NCBI GenBank assembly: GCA_947471745.1
Contig: CANJKZ010000955.1
Coordinates: 2,167,501 to 2,231,500, forward strand
Source of the DNA: Closterium sp. Naga37s-1
Lineage: Eukaryota > Streptophyta > Zygnematophyceae > Desmidiales > Closteriaceae
DNA: 64,000 bases
Direction: 5' to 3'
A program made the position numbers and the translations under genes. Numbering within the stretch: the stretch's first letter is position 1; each line of letters opens with the position of its first letter. Below the pieces are notes generated by a model, which had not been told where the DNA came from, ran no database searches, and saw only the letters and a list, made by a program, of their open reading frames with translations. This document shows, piece after piece, positions 44,922-54,965 of the stretch.

Positions 44922-45644
44922 ATGGGTGCTCTTCTTCGCGTCGCTTTCGTCCTCGCCCTAACTTTCGCATGCCTGTCCTCACTCCACGCGGCGTCTTCGC
45001 CGCGAAAGCTGGCCCTTCCCAGCGCCGCCGAGATCGACGCGCGTTCCGTTCGCGCTCTGCAGGAATACGCTGCAGCGGCGGCGGCTGATTCGTCTGAAGA
45101 TTCGGTGAACCTGGACATTGGCGGGTACTACTCGAGCGGCGGCGGCGGAGAGGAGAAGGAAGTGGGAGCTATGATGGACGATGGCATGGATGATGTACGG
45201 AGAGAGCTGTTCTGGAATGATATCAAGAGCAAGTTCAAGAACGTCGGGAACAAGGTCAAGAACGCCGCGAATGATGTCAAGAACAAGGTCAACGCCGCTG
45301 CGAATAACGTCAAAAACAAGGTCAACGCTGCGGCGAATGACGCCAGGAACAAGGCCAACGCCGCTGCGAGTAACGTAAAAAACAAGGTCAACGCTGCTGC
45401 GAATGACGTCAAGAACAAGGTCAACGCCGCCGGACAGAAGATTGGAAATGGTGTCAAGCAGGGGCTCGGCACCGTCAAGAACACGGTCGTGAGAGTGGCG
45501 ACAGACAAGGAGCTGCAGAATAAGATCATCACTACAGCGCGTACAGCCGGAGAGGTTGCCAAGACATCATCGGAGGCGCGAAAAGCGTTCAATTCTGGTT
45601 CTGGAACGGAGCAGCCTGCAGTGGATGTGCCAATGACTGACTAG
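44922..45644 (+). CDS. Secreted 11-mer-repeat (LEA-like) protein, paralogue 2
   Basis: 240 residues, single exon. Signal peptide 1-24 (VAFVLALTFACLSSLHAAS); conserved SAAEIDARSVRALQ (34-47); an acidic Ser/Gly/Glu segment (57-92); RRELF (93-97) as in paralogue 1. Six tandem 11-residue repeats follow (106-171, DNA 45237-45434, unit NDVKNKVNAAA). Next is GVKQGLGTVKNTVVRVATD, matching GVKSGVETVKNTVVTVAKD of paralogue 1. The tail is Ser/Thr-rich and lacks the glycine-zipper segment of paralogue 1. The repeat plots as an amphipathic helix with Val/Ala on one face and Lys/Asn on the other, as in LEA group 3 proteins. Secretion is seen; function is inferred only as a surface- or membrane-binding or protective protein. 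I know no closer family. Confidence 0.75.
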   Translation: MGALLRVAFVLALTFACLSSLHAASSPRKLALPSAAEIDARSVRALQEYAAAAAADSSEDSVNLDIGGYYSSGGGGEEKEVGAMMDDGMDDVRRELFWNDIKSKFKNVGNKVKNAANDVKNKVNAAANNVKNKVNAAANDARNKANAAASNVKNKVNAAANDVKNKVNAAGQKIGNGVKQGLGTVKNTVVRVATDKELQNKIITTARTAGEVAKTSSEARKAFNSGSGTEQPAVDVPMTD

Positions 45645-45652
45645 GCTGCGAT

Positions 45653-45890
45653 GTAAACGGTGGTGTGGTGAGGTGTGGTGCATGGTGGTGTGGTGTGGTG
45701 AGAGTGCATGACGTTGTGGTGTGGTGGACTGGTGTGTGCCTGGTGGTATGGTGTGGTGTGGTGTAGTGTGGTCTGAAGGCGTGGTGCTGTGATCTGCACT
45801 GGTGTGTGGTGTGGCGGTGCGGTGTGGATGTGGTGCGTGGTGGTGCGGCGTGGAGTGGCCGTGGCGTGGCATGGCCGTGGCCGTGGCGCT
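45653..45890 (+). repeat. GT-rich tract downstream of gene 2
   Basis: TGTAAACGG just after the stop, then about 230 bp of GTGTGGTG-type repeats as after gene 1. Homology to the gene 1 block continues to about 46100 (GTAGCAGGGTAG, GTGGTGCATGT, CAGGGTGGGGTGG). Confidence 0.55.
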
Positions 45891-46257
45891 AGTAGCTCCT
45901 AGCTCTTCAATGTGGCAGTGGTGCTGGCGCCTGCTGAGCTGCATCGTGCCGAGCATTACATCATGGGTGCTGCCAGTGGTTTTGAACTGTCGGGACATTG
46001 GTTCTCTAGTGTAGCAGGGTAGTGCATGTGTGTCTGAGGGGGTTACTAGGTGGTGCATGTGTGTGGGAGGATGGGCGTATGTGCATGACAGGGTGGGGTG
46101 GTATGGTGGATTGTTGCATATGTTGGCTGCCGTGTACTCAAGGCCATTATGAATCTCAGAACTCTGCTTTGAGAACAGAATCACAGTGGGGTGGAGACCA
46201 GAAGTGCAGGGAACGGGAGTGAAGGAACGTGAAGCATAGGAATATTCCAAATATTTC

Positions 46258-46355
46258 TGGTCCTTACACTCCCCGTCCCTACACTCATGGTCCCACTCCC
46301 AGTCCACCCCACTCCTGGTTCCTACACTCATAGTCCCTTCAGTCCCCATCCCTCC
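46258..46355 (+). repeat. Minisatellite, left part (split by copia J)
   Basis: Degenerate units of about 14-15 bp, CCTACACTCCTGGTC and variants. The array stops at the J target site and continues at 52519. Confidence 0.7.
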
Positions 46356-46792
46356 TGTTGGGCTGAGTGCCCCTTAGGATCTTTGGTAGGGTTAAACTCT
46401 GGGTAGAGTGATGTAGTAGCGGAAGCGTTTAAATGAAGTCCTTGAACCACCTTGCGCTGGTATGTGAGGGCAAAGTAAGTTGATTAAAACAAGCAAGTAC
46501 AAAGGTTTATATAAGAGTACAAAGAATACGAAGAGATATAATTAAACTGTTTTACTGTTGCGGTTCGATACAGTGCGACTCGGGCAACTGCTCAATGTCG
46601 AGTCAGTTGTGTGTCCTTGCTGTCGCGCTGCATTTGTCAAGTCAAAGGTCGCTGACCTTTGACTTCCGCGTAACCTCCAGCGGTTACTTCAACCTCCGAG
46701 GGTTGACTCGCTGGTGCCTCGATATGCTCTGCTTCGCTTGTGCCTTGGTGTTTCGACACGACAGAGGCGCTTAAGATTGTTTGTTCCCAACA
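46356..46792 (-). repeat. 3' LTR of copia J (437 bp)
   Basis: Bounded by the inverted ends TGTTGGG and CCCAACA. It includes the last codons of pol, whose stop is at 46771-46773 within the LTR. Confidence 0.97.
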
Positions 46793-49700
46793 CTCCCCTT
46801 CGCTTCTGGAGTGTCGCTGCTGGTGACGTGGCTTTGTCCAGTCAGCAGCATGCAGTACTCGAACTTCTGTTTTCCGAGCTTCTTGGTCAAGTAGTCAGCT
46901 GCCATCTCGGACGTGGGACAGTAGGATAGTTCAAGTCTCCCCTTCTCAATCTCATCTTTCACGAAGAAATATCGCAGAGCGATATGCTTCGTTCTGTTCG
47001 CGAATCCATTTTTGTTGGCAATGCGAATTGCAGATTGGTTGTCGCAGAACAGAGTGAAGTTGGGTAACTCGGCTAACTTCGCTTCTTCCAGCAGCTCGCG
47101 AAGATAGAGTCCTTCCTTGGTGGATGAGCAGAGTGCAATATATTATGCTTCAGCTGACGAGAGAGCAATTAATTCCTGCTTGCTCGATTGCCAGGAGATC
47201 GGTCCGATAGGTTCGAGGCGGTAGATGTAGCCGGTGCGGGAGCGCCTGTTGTCGGAGTCGCCAGCGTGATCAGCGTCGACGTAGCCGATTAATTTAGTCG
47301 GTGTAGTTGTGTTCTTGTAGTAAGTTAGGCCGATCGTTGAGGTACTGACGAAGTAGTGGAGAGCGCGGTCGAGCTCCGCCAGGTGTTCTGCTTCAGGCTT
47401 CTTGAGGTAGGTGGCGAGCTGGCTTGCGGAGTATGAGAGGTCGGGGCGGCAGGTGACAGCTGCGAAGAGAAGGCATCCTAGCTTTCTCTGGTAGTCGCGT
47501 ATCCCGGCGGATTTGAGTAGAGAGGATCCTTCCTTGTGGTTTCCTGTCGCGTAGCGGTAGGGCGTAGAGATGGTGGTAGGTGTGAGCGCGAAGCGTTTGG
47601 CGATGGTGTCGGCGTACTTAGCGGCGTTGAGGTAGATCGCGCCTTCTTCTTCCCGAATGTTCAAGCCGAGGTACTGTGTGACGGTAGAGGAGACCGTGAT
47701 TGTGAGGTCCCTCTGTAGCTCCCCTTTGAACCAGGTGGTGATGTCGTCAGTGGAGCCGTTGTAGAGTAGGTCGTCTACGTAGACGATCAGCAGAATGTAG
47801 TCGGTGTCTTTAGTGAGTCGGTACATTCCTTGGTCGTGAGGTAGTTGGCGGAATCTGATGCGAATGAGGCGAGCGTGTAGGTACTGTTGCCATAGCCGCG
47901 GAGCTTGCTTGATCCCGTAAAGTGATTTCAGCAGTTGACAGACTTGGTTAGGTTCCCCGTTGGTACCGTGTGGGAGCTCGACGAAGATTTCCACGTCGAC
48001 AGGTGCGTAGAGGAACGCGTTGGCGACATCGATTTGCCGTAGCTTCCTTTTCTTCATGGCGGCGATCGCGAGGAGGATTCGAAGTGAGGTATGTCGGCTA
48101 ACCGGGGCGAATGTCTCGGTGAAGTCCCGTCTGTGCTCCTGATCGAATCCACGCACAACCCAGCGTGCTTTGAACTTCTCAATTGTGCCGTCTGCTTTTG
48201 TTTTAACGCGGAAGACCCATTTCCCGGTGAGAATGGTCTTGTTCCTTGCCACGCTGATGGGGACAACTTTCCAGGTGTTCCGTTCCTCCAGCGCCTTTAA
48301 CTCTCTGTCCATGGCTTCACGCCATTTTTCCCTGTGTTCCCCCCCCAGAGCCTGCTGAACCGTCGCAGGCTCCTTAGGAAGAGTGTTGCCGTGGACTGCG
48401 GTGACGAGTCCGAGAATCTGCAGTCCAGTCTGTGAGTAGCGGGGAAGAGTTGCATCCTCGGGATAAGCTGCTTCATCTCTCGCTTCTGGATCAGGTATGA
48501 AATTCGGTCCTACTCGTTCTGCTTCGTTGGTGTTGACTGTCGCAGGTGTTACGTAACCGTTGTCGGCGAAGTAGTAGAAGGTTTCGGCGTTGACACTTTC
48601 GTGAGGGTTATCTTCGTCCATGGGGACGTCGACGGAGCAGAACGGAAGGGGTCCAGCTTCTTCTGATGCGTTGGCCACATTCTGCTCGTCCCAGTCAGCT
48701 TCGTCTGCTGCCGAGGCGAAGGCTCGGTCACCACGAAAACCACCTGTGGGATCTTGGTCCTCTTGCAGGTTGGCAAGGTATGTCTGGAGCGTGAGTCGTT
48801 CGTAGAAAATGACGTCGCGTGCTGCTACTGTTTCCTTGGAGTGGACGTCAAAGATTTTCCACGCGTTGTAGTTCTTTTCGATGCCGAGGTGTAGTCCCCA
48901 CTGTGCGCGTTGTGAAAATCGGCCCGCTCGTGCTGCTGGGGGTCGGTACTGTACCATGCATCCGAACACTCGTAACATTTTTGTGCTGCCCTGTTTTCCT
49001 GTCCACAGCAGATGCGGTGATGCGTTGTTCGGTAGTGATGAAGATGAGAGCAAGTTGTGCAGCATGACAGCGTGGTCCATCGCGTCAGGCCACTGGTGGT
49101 TGGGTAGCCGTATGCCACGCAACAGTTTGCGCATGCTGTTCTGCAGAGTCCTGTTCATTCTTTCTGCTACACCTTGCTGCTGATGGGCGTAGGGAAGAGA
49201 GAGGAGCTGCTTGATTCCCCTTTCCGCCAGGTACTGCTTGAATCGCTGAGAGGTGTATTCTCCTCCTCCGTCAGACTGGAAGCTTTTCAGCTTTACGCCC
49301 GACTCTCTTTCTGCTACTGGTAGCCAAGCAACGAATGCTTCGAGGACCATGTCACGGCTGGGTAGGTTTAGATGCCAGACGTAACGGGTGGCGGCGTCGA
49401 TGAAGGTGATTGTGTAGTTGTATATTACTTGTCCTGGTTCCCGATTGTACAGGATGTCGCTATACACCTTTTCGAGTGGTGCGTACGCGGGTGTGCTCGG
49501 GTTGTGATGAGGAGTGAACGGCCGATGTGGTAAGTCGGCTTCGGGGCAGGTAAGACATGTTCCTCGTGCCCGTTGAAGTTCTCTGCCGTCGAGTAGTAGT
49601 AACGAGTCCTTGTCAAGGACTCCTGCTCTTATTGTGTTGTTTAACACAGTGTTGCTTGGGTGTCCCATGCGTGCGTGCCAGATGTCTTCGGAGGCGCGGT

Positions 49701-52020
49701 GTCCGGGTGAGCGTCGATACGCATCGGAGTTGGAGTAGAAGCTGGCGGTGAAGTTTGCGCTTCTATGGACTTCCCGTTGAGCCGGATTCAGCTGCTGTGC
49801 GGGTGTTGGTGGTGCTTCGTCAACGAGGAGTGGTGTCGTTGTTGCTGCTACTGTTGTTGTTCCTGCTACTGCCGATGATGTCTCTGCTGCTGCCGATGAT
49901 GTCTCTGCTGCTGCCGATGTTGTCTCTACTGCTGCCGATGTTGTCTCTGCTGCTGCCGATGTTGTCTCTGCTGCTGCCGATGTTGTCTCTGCTGCTGCCG
50001 ATGTTGTCTCTGTTGCTGCCGATGTTGTCTCTGCTGCTGCCGAATGTTGTATTGTTACTAACGCACGTGTTCGTTCTGCTTCAGGAATGGTATGTGAATA
50101 CCAAAAGCCTTCCGGACTGAAGTCGGGGTCGAGATCCGGCGGGTGTGTCCAAGATGTGAAGGTGACGATCCCGTCACTGTCTGCGGTGCCCAGGTCTGGG
50201 ACGAAATCGAGAACGAAGACATTGTTCTTCAGGACCGCCTTTCCGATGTAGAGGCCGCCCTTCCCGTGGTACAGCTTGAACTCCTGGGTGGTACTGTCGG
50301 CTTCCAGATGTATGCCTTTCGTCATCAACTGACTGACGCTCAGTAAGTTGTAGCCAAGTCCTTCTGCTATTAGGACTTTGGACATTTGCAGTATGACATT
50401 CGTCTCTCGTGACTGAAGTTGCACTACTCCTTGTCGTCGTGTGCGCAGGTTCTGATTATTGGCGACAGTGATGACGACTTCTCGTTGAAGTTGGTGCTCG
50501 CGTTGAACGAAACGTCCTGAAGAGCACATATGTTGTCCGCAGCAACTGTCCAAGAACCATGTATCCTTCCCGGACGGCTCGCTTTGAGCGATGGCGGCGT
50601 ACGTCGGGTTCGGTTGAAGTGACTCGCGGCGAGGCGTGCTGTTGTCGAGTTGTTCTTCTGGTGAGTAATATGGTGGTGACTCAGTTACGCAGGAGTCACT
50701 CAGCCTTGCCATGCAGCTGACGATGTTTCTTGTTCCTTTCGCAGGTTGTCCCGTCGATGTTGTTGAGACTTGTACTGAAGTTGTCGGATTTGCTTGCGTT
50801 GAGGCGACTTGACTGCTTGAAGGGCGAAGTTGGCGTTGCGGCGACGTTGACTGTTGTCGATTCGGGCAGTGCGTACGAGGATGCCCTGAAGTCTTGCAGA
50901 GGTGGCAGAACGGAGGTACGATTTTCGGTCGATTGTTGTTGTTGTTGTGGCGCCGTTGAGTGTGAAACGCGAATTCGGGCACTGATACCTTTCTCTTGTG
51001 TCGTTCTTCTTGCAGGTCCATGTCTTGCTGCTCGGCGTGGATTTCGGCGCAAAGTGCTGCTTCAGAAATTTTCCTGTGGGCTCGTAGTATGGCGCGAGTG
51101 GAGCGCCAGTGAGGACCAAGACCGCCGATGACAACCGTGACGAAGGCGTCCTCTGAAATCGATCCTCCACATCGAAGAAGCTTGTCGCGCAGCTCGCGGC
51201 AGCGACTGATATACGCCATTCCCTTCTCGCCTGGTTTCATTTCGATTGTTGTCAGCTGCGCCATTAACCGACTTTGGTTTACGCTGTCTGTTGCTTGATA
51301 CAGGCTCTTCAAGTGATTGTACGCGAGCTCCGCGGAGTTGCCGTAGCCTCGGTAAGACCGTATGTTTTGTTGTTGAGTTGGAGTGATGTTCCTCAGTAGT
51401 ATCGTGTACGCCATCATCGATTGATAGGTGTACTGCTGCTTCTCATACTGTGTGCCGTTTGTTGGGTATGGCAGGGACCCGTCGAAGAAGCCAAGGATTT
51501 GCGCTCCTTCCATCATCAGCTCGAATTCGAACGACCAGGTAAAGAAATCCTTCCCGTCGAAGGGTTTTGTCGTTTGCAGTTTTAGAACGTGCGCGAACTG
51601 CGACTGAACTTGTAGTGCGTCCAGCGTTCTCTCTTGTCCCGGTGCAGGTTGTGGTTGTGGCATGAAGCTGACGGAACCGCGCTGGGGCTCGTACGGAGCG
51701 AAGGTAGGTTGCTGTTGTTGATTCCCGCGTGCGTAGGATGAGCCATCGAGACTCATGGGCGTCACGTTGTTGTTGTTGTTGCTGTTGTTTGATTGCGCAG
51801 GTGCTCCTTGCTGATGCTGCTCGTAGAAGGACATGAAGGAGAAGAACTTCTCCATCATGCTTGGATCGAAGCCCGCGCCTTGGTTTGCGGGTGTTTCAGT
51901 AGACCCAGCTGCCGGTCTCGTTGTTGTGCCTTCCTCTGTCTGTAGGCCAGAGGTAGGAGGTGGAGTAGGAGTAGTACCAGGAGAGCCGTTGGAGGAGCTC
52001 CTCTCCTTTCTGGTAGACAT
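46771..52020 (-). pseudogene. Gag-Pol of copia J, one nonsense codon
   Basis: The frame starts at 52020 (MSTRKERSSSNGSPG) and is open for 1,625 codons to a TAA at 47143-47145 inside RNase H (LSSAEA-stop-YIALC). It then stays open in the same frame to 46771. Domains: Gag UBN2-like region; zinc knuckle CHLCKTSGHPRTHC (372-385); protease-like LDSCCGQHM (Asp 491), with Cys where DSG is usual; eight 7-residue AETTSAA repeats (DNA 49873-50042); GAG-pre-integrase HARMGHPS; integrase Asp 855, Asp 917, Glu 953 (D-35-E); RVT_2 with YVDD near 1412; RNase H. GAA to TAA is the simplest cause. Otherwise it looks functional. Confidence 0.94.
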
Positions 52021-52081
52021 GTCTCTTGGTGTATTAGGTGTTAAGGAGAAATAATTTTAACCCTAACCAGCTCTCATACCA

Positions 52082-52518
52082 TGTTGGGCTGAGTGCCCCT
52101 TAGGATCTTTGGTAGGGTTAAACTCTGGGTAGAGTGATGTAGTAGCGGAAGCGTTTAAATGAAGTCCTTGAACCACCTTGCGCTGGTATGTGAGGGCAAA
52201 GTAAGTTGATTAAAACAAGCAAGTACAAAGGTTTATATAAGAGTACAAAGAATACGAAGAGATATAATTAAACTGTTTTACTGTTGCGGTTCGATACAGT
52301 GCGACTCGGGCAACTGCTCAATGTCGAGTCAGTTGTGTGTCCTTGCTGTCGCGCTGCATTTGTCAAGTCAAAGGTCGCTGACCTTTGACTTTCGCGTAAC
52401 CTCCAGCGGTTACTTCAACCTCCGAGGGTTGACTCGCTGGTGCCTCGATATGCTCTGCTTCGCTTGTGCCTTGGTGTTTCGACACGACAGAGGCGCTTAA
52501 GATTGTTTGTTCCCAACA
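52082..52518 (-). repeat. 5' LTR of copia J (437 bp)
   Basis: One base differs from the 3' LTR (TTTCGCG for TTCCGCG). It should hold the promoter. A TATATAA box is at about 52232-52241 on the minus strand. Confidence 0.97.
52366..52390. promoter_or_regulatory. W-box palindrome in the LTR of copia J
   Basis: AGTCAAAGGTC-GCT-GACCTTTGACT is a perfect inverted repeat with 11-bp arms containing TTGAC, the core bound by WRKY factors. It lies about 130 bp upstream of the TATATAA box in the direction of J transcription. The same copy is at 46640-46664 in the other LTR. Two further inverted repeats (GTAACC/GGTTAC and CAACC/GGTTG) lie alongside. Binding is inference. Confidence 0.5.
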
Positions 52519-52760
52519 CCTCCAACCCCGGCCCTTTCACCCGCGGTCCCTACACTCCCAGTCTCTAACTCCTGGTGCCTACACTCCTGGTCATGCTTCC
52601 CTATTGGTTATACTCCTGGCCCCAACACTCCCGGTCCTTACACGTCCCGGTCGTGCATTCACGTTCCATTCAATCCCAACCCAACACCCCCAATGCCTAC
52701 ACTCTTAGCCTATCCACTTCTGGACCATACTCTCCTGGTCCATGCACTCCCAGTCTTTGC
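52519..52760 (+). repeat. Minisatellite, right part
   Basis: Continuation of the 14-15-bp CCTACACTCCTGGTC-like array seen at 46258-46355, increasingly degenerate to the right. 52760-52867 shows nothing recognisable. Confidence 0.65.
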
Positions 52761-52867
52761 ACTTACACGTTTTATCTAAAAGCTCACGTGCGTCTATATC
52801 TGAGCTACCATAAAGAACATGGTCGTGATGGTAAATTCTGGGGCATGATAGTGACATATTGATTGTT

Positions 52868-53014
52868 TGTCAAATATATAATATGTGGTATAGGTTGTAG
52901 TGAGGTGTCAAGAATGAAAGTTTTGGTTTGACTAAGGTTGGTTGGGGTACATAAACCTAACCCTAGCAGTTGTACCCCCTATAACACACATCACTAAGAC
53001 TACAACATTTGACA
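52868..53014 (-). repeat. 3' LTR of copia K, abutting an opposite LTR fragment
   Basis: 52906-53014 is a minus-strand LTR (plus-strand ends TGTCAAGAATG and CATTTGACA), followed by CACCCCCATAGTC and the conserved 3' UTR in reverse. Directly before it, 52868-52905 reads like the first 40 bases of a plus-strand family LTR (TGTCAAATATATAATATG, then GGTTGTAGTGAGGTG), giving two LTR pieces head to head. Confidence 0.62.
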
Positions 53015-53176
53015 CACCCCCATAGTCTAAGTGAGGGGTGTCAAGCAAAACCAAAAGTGTACGGTCACAAGACCAGTCACAAAGAAACAAAGCTCAAGGT
53101 GGATCACAACGTCACCACACACTCCGAGCACAAGCAAAAGAGCCACAAGGTCAGTTCAAGAGTTCACAGAGGTATA

Positions 53177-54925
53177 CCGTATTCTCCCGGACAAAACACC
53201 CCCCCATAATTGTACACCCCCAGGTAGCTTGTGCGGGATGGGTGTTATGGGGAGCCTCGTTTCTACTATACCCCCCTTTTTGCCTGATTCTCTATAAGAC
53301 CCGGGGGGGGGGGGGGGTGTTATGGGCGGCAAAAATACTGAATTTGCTTACTGTACATTGCATACAGGGTACTTTACAGGTACCGGTACTACAGAAGTAA
53401 TGTGCCAGCACATAGGCATCGACAATGTCACCTAGACTGCAGAAACATCACCACAAGAGCACCTCACATCCACAATTTCACCTAAAAAAACTCTATACAA
53501 AGTGCCTTCTACTCAGAATCGTCTCCTGCATGCCATTCTTCACAGTCTTCCCCGTCAAAGCGGCCAGGGCGCCACCATTCGTCATCGCTGGGCTCTTCTG
53601 CCTCCCCGCCTTCCTCAAGCACGCCCCCCTCCTCCTCTGCCGCCGCCGCTTCCGCGTCCTCCTCAGTGGCGTCAGCCTCCTCTGCCGCTGCCTGCAGCAC
53701 CTCGGCCGGCATGGGGACTTCGGCGTAGAAGGGGTTGACGATGAGCTCGTCGTCAACCAGGTCGTTGACGTCGTCAAGGACTTCCACCTCACCCTTGTCC
53801 CGCATGTGGGCAAGGATGAGGTGGTCCTCGCTGCCATCGATGGGGGTGGAGATCCCACACGTGACGAACGCCTTCTTCACGAGCTCCTCTGGGATTGCTT
53901 CCCAGGACTCATCGATCCAGCGGAGCACCAACTCCGCTGGCGGCTTCTTGAGATTGCCTGAGGGACGGGGAAGGGTAGACAAGGACGATTCGACAGGTCG
54001 GGCTGCGAGTCCTGCATCTTCAACCAGTGGAGCTTCTCCTTCGCGGTGATTCCCTTGCGCTGGCGTTTCGTCATGCGATGGCGAGGGGATGGCGGGTCAG
54101 CATCGGCGTTGCGCTTCTGCTGTCCCTGCGGGCGGTTCCGCTCCGGGAACGTGGGGACAACCACTCGAGGAAGGGTAGGGCGAGGACGGTCCAAGCTACT
54201 GCTCGGTTCATCCCTGGTAGAAGCACTACCGGGAGCATCCGACAGAGGAAAGATCGGGCGAGGAGACGTCCGTGCGCGTGCATAAGCGCTAGTCTGATTG
54301 GTGGAAACAGGCTGCTGCCGCCTATCTACCGTACTGCTAGAATCTGGAGATGAAGCCATGCTTGGGAACTAAGGCAGGTCGATATCACTCGCCATGGGAG
54401 AAATGACTTTGAAGACGATACCCTCGTGCACAGGAAGGAGACGCTCTCACAGCCTGCCGAGCACTTGTCAAAGACGTGCACTGGAACCGCTTGACGAAGA
54501 GAAGAGCAAGCTTGGGTGAGGAAGCTTGGACATGACTACCGTACACGACAGTCAAGGGGTCACAGGTACAGTGACAACACAGCACCGTGCGCGATTCCGG
54601 CCTCGTACTGCATGAACCCAAGCTGCGCGAGGTTGGAACTGATGTCAACCAATCAGGTGGCACAGTGGGCCCACTGGAATTTGCCATGTGGCAGATTCCA
54701 GTGGAGGCCGACGTTATCCTCGTAGACGCGGTTTGGCGGCCCTGATTTAAAAAATAATAACAAGGCCAGACCCCTGTTTTTGTTTCCATTCATTTCTGCT
54801 TATAAAAAAATGTGCAATATAATAAGACCCAGGTATTATGTATTTTTTTCCTATGAGGAGACCCCCCCCATTTTTTCCCTGTATTTTTAGCTATACCCTA
54901 GGGTGTTATGTCCGGGAGAATACGG
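53177..54925 (-). mobile_element. Pogo-like DNA transposon derivative M
   Basis: 1,749 bp with inverted ends CCGTATTCTCCCGGACA, both flanked by TA (53175-53176, 54926-54927), inside the 3' UTR of copia K. It carries remnants of a transposase with pogo/DDE_1-like ends but no catalytic core. A run of about 16 G lies near 53305. Removal joins K cleanly. Confidence 0.8.
53509..54359 (-). pseudogene. Pogo-type transposase remnant, core deleted
   Basis: Two overlapping minus-strand frames. The first (54359 to 53877) starts MASSPDSSSTVDRRQQ. It is Pro/Ser/Arg-rich and has a basic KRQRKGITAKEKLHWLKM segment like the N-terminal helix-turn-helix region of CENP-B/pogo proteins. The second (53982 to 53509) holds VLRWIDESWEAIPEELVKKA, then FVTCGISTPIDGSED and an acidic Glu/Ala tail, matching the usual C-terminal end of DDE_1 transposases. 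The catalytic Asp triad between them is missing, and the two parts meet out of frame near 53960-53990. No function as a transposase is expected. Confidence 0.72.
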
Positions 54926-54965
54926 TATGTAAGGTGTACAAACAAAGCAAGGAGAGAACTCAAGA

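Larger units (their letters stand above)
46356..52518 (-). mobile_element. Ty1/copia element J (second lineage), TSD CCTCC
   Basis: 6,163 bp; two 437-bp LTRs differing at one base; CCTCC at 46351-46355 and 52519-52523. Minus-strand gag-pol is interrupted by a single stop. Primer-binding site TGGTATGAGAGC at 52070-52081; polypurine tract AAGGGGAG next to the 3' LTR (46793-46800). It is unrelated in LTR to the B family and related in Gag to H. Confidence 0.97.

Noticed and set aside
46560-46600. tRNA-like GGTTCGAT stretch in the LTR of J
   Set aside because: No acceptor stem or cloverleaf could be formed around it by eye.
47143-47145. Stop-codon suppression in the J RNase H
   Set aside because: TAA in the middle of a domain with no readthrough context; a single point change is simpler.
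46356-52518. Segmental duplication of a 437-bp block
   Set aside because: The two copies are the LTRs of copia J, flanked by a CCTCC duplication and by primer site and purine tract on their inner sides.
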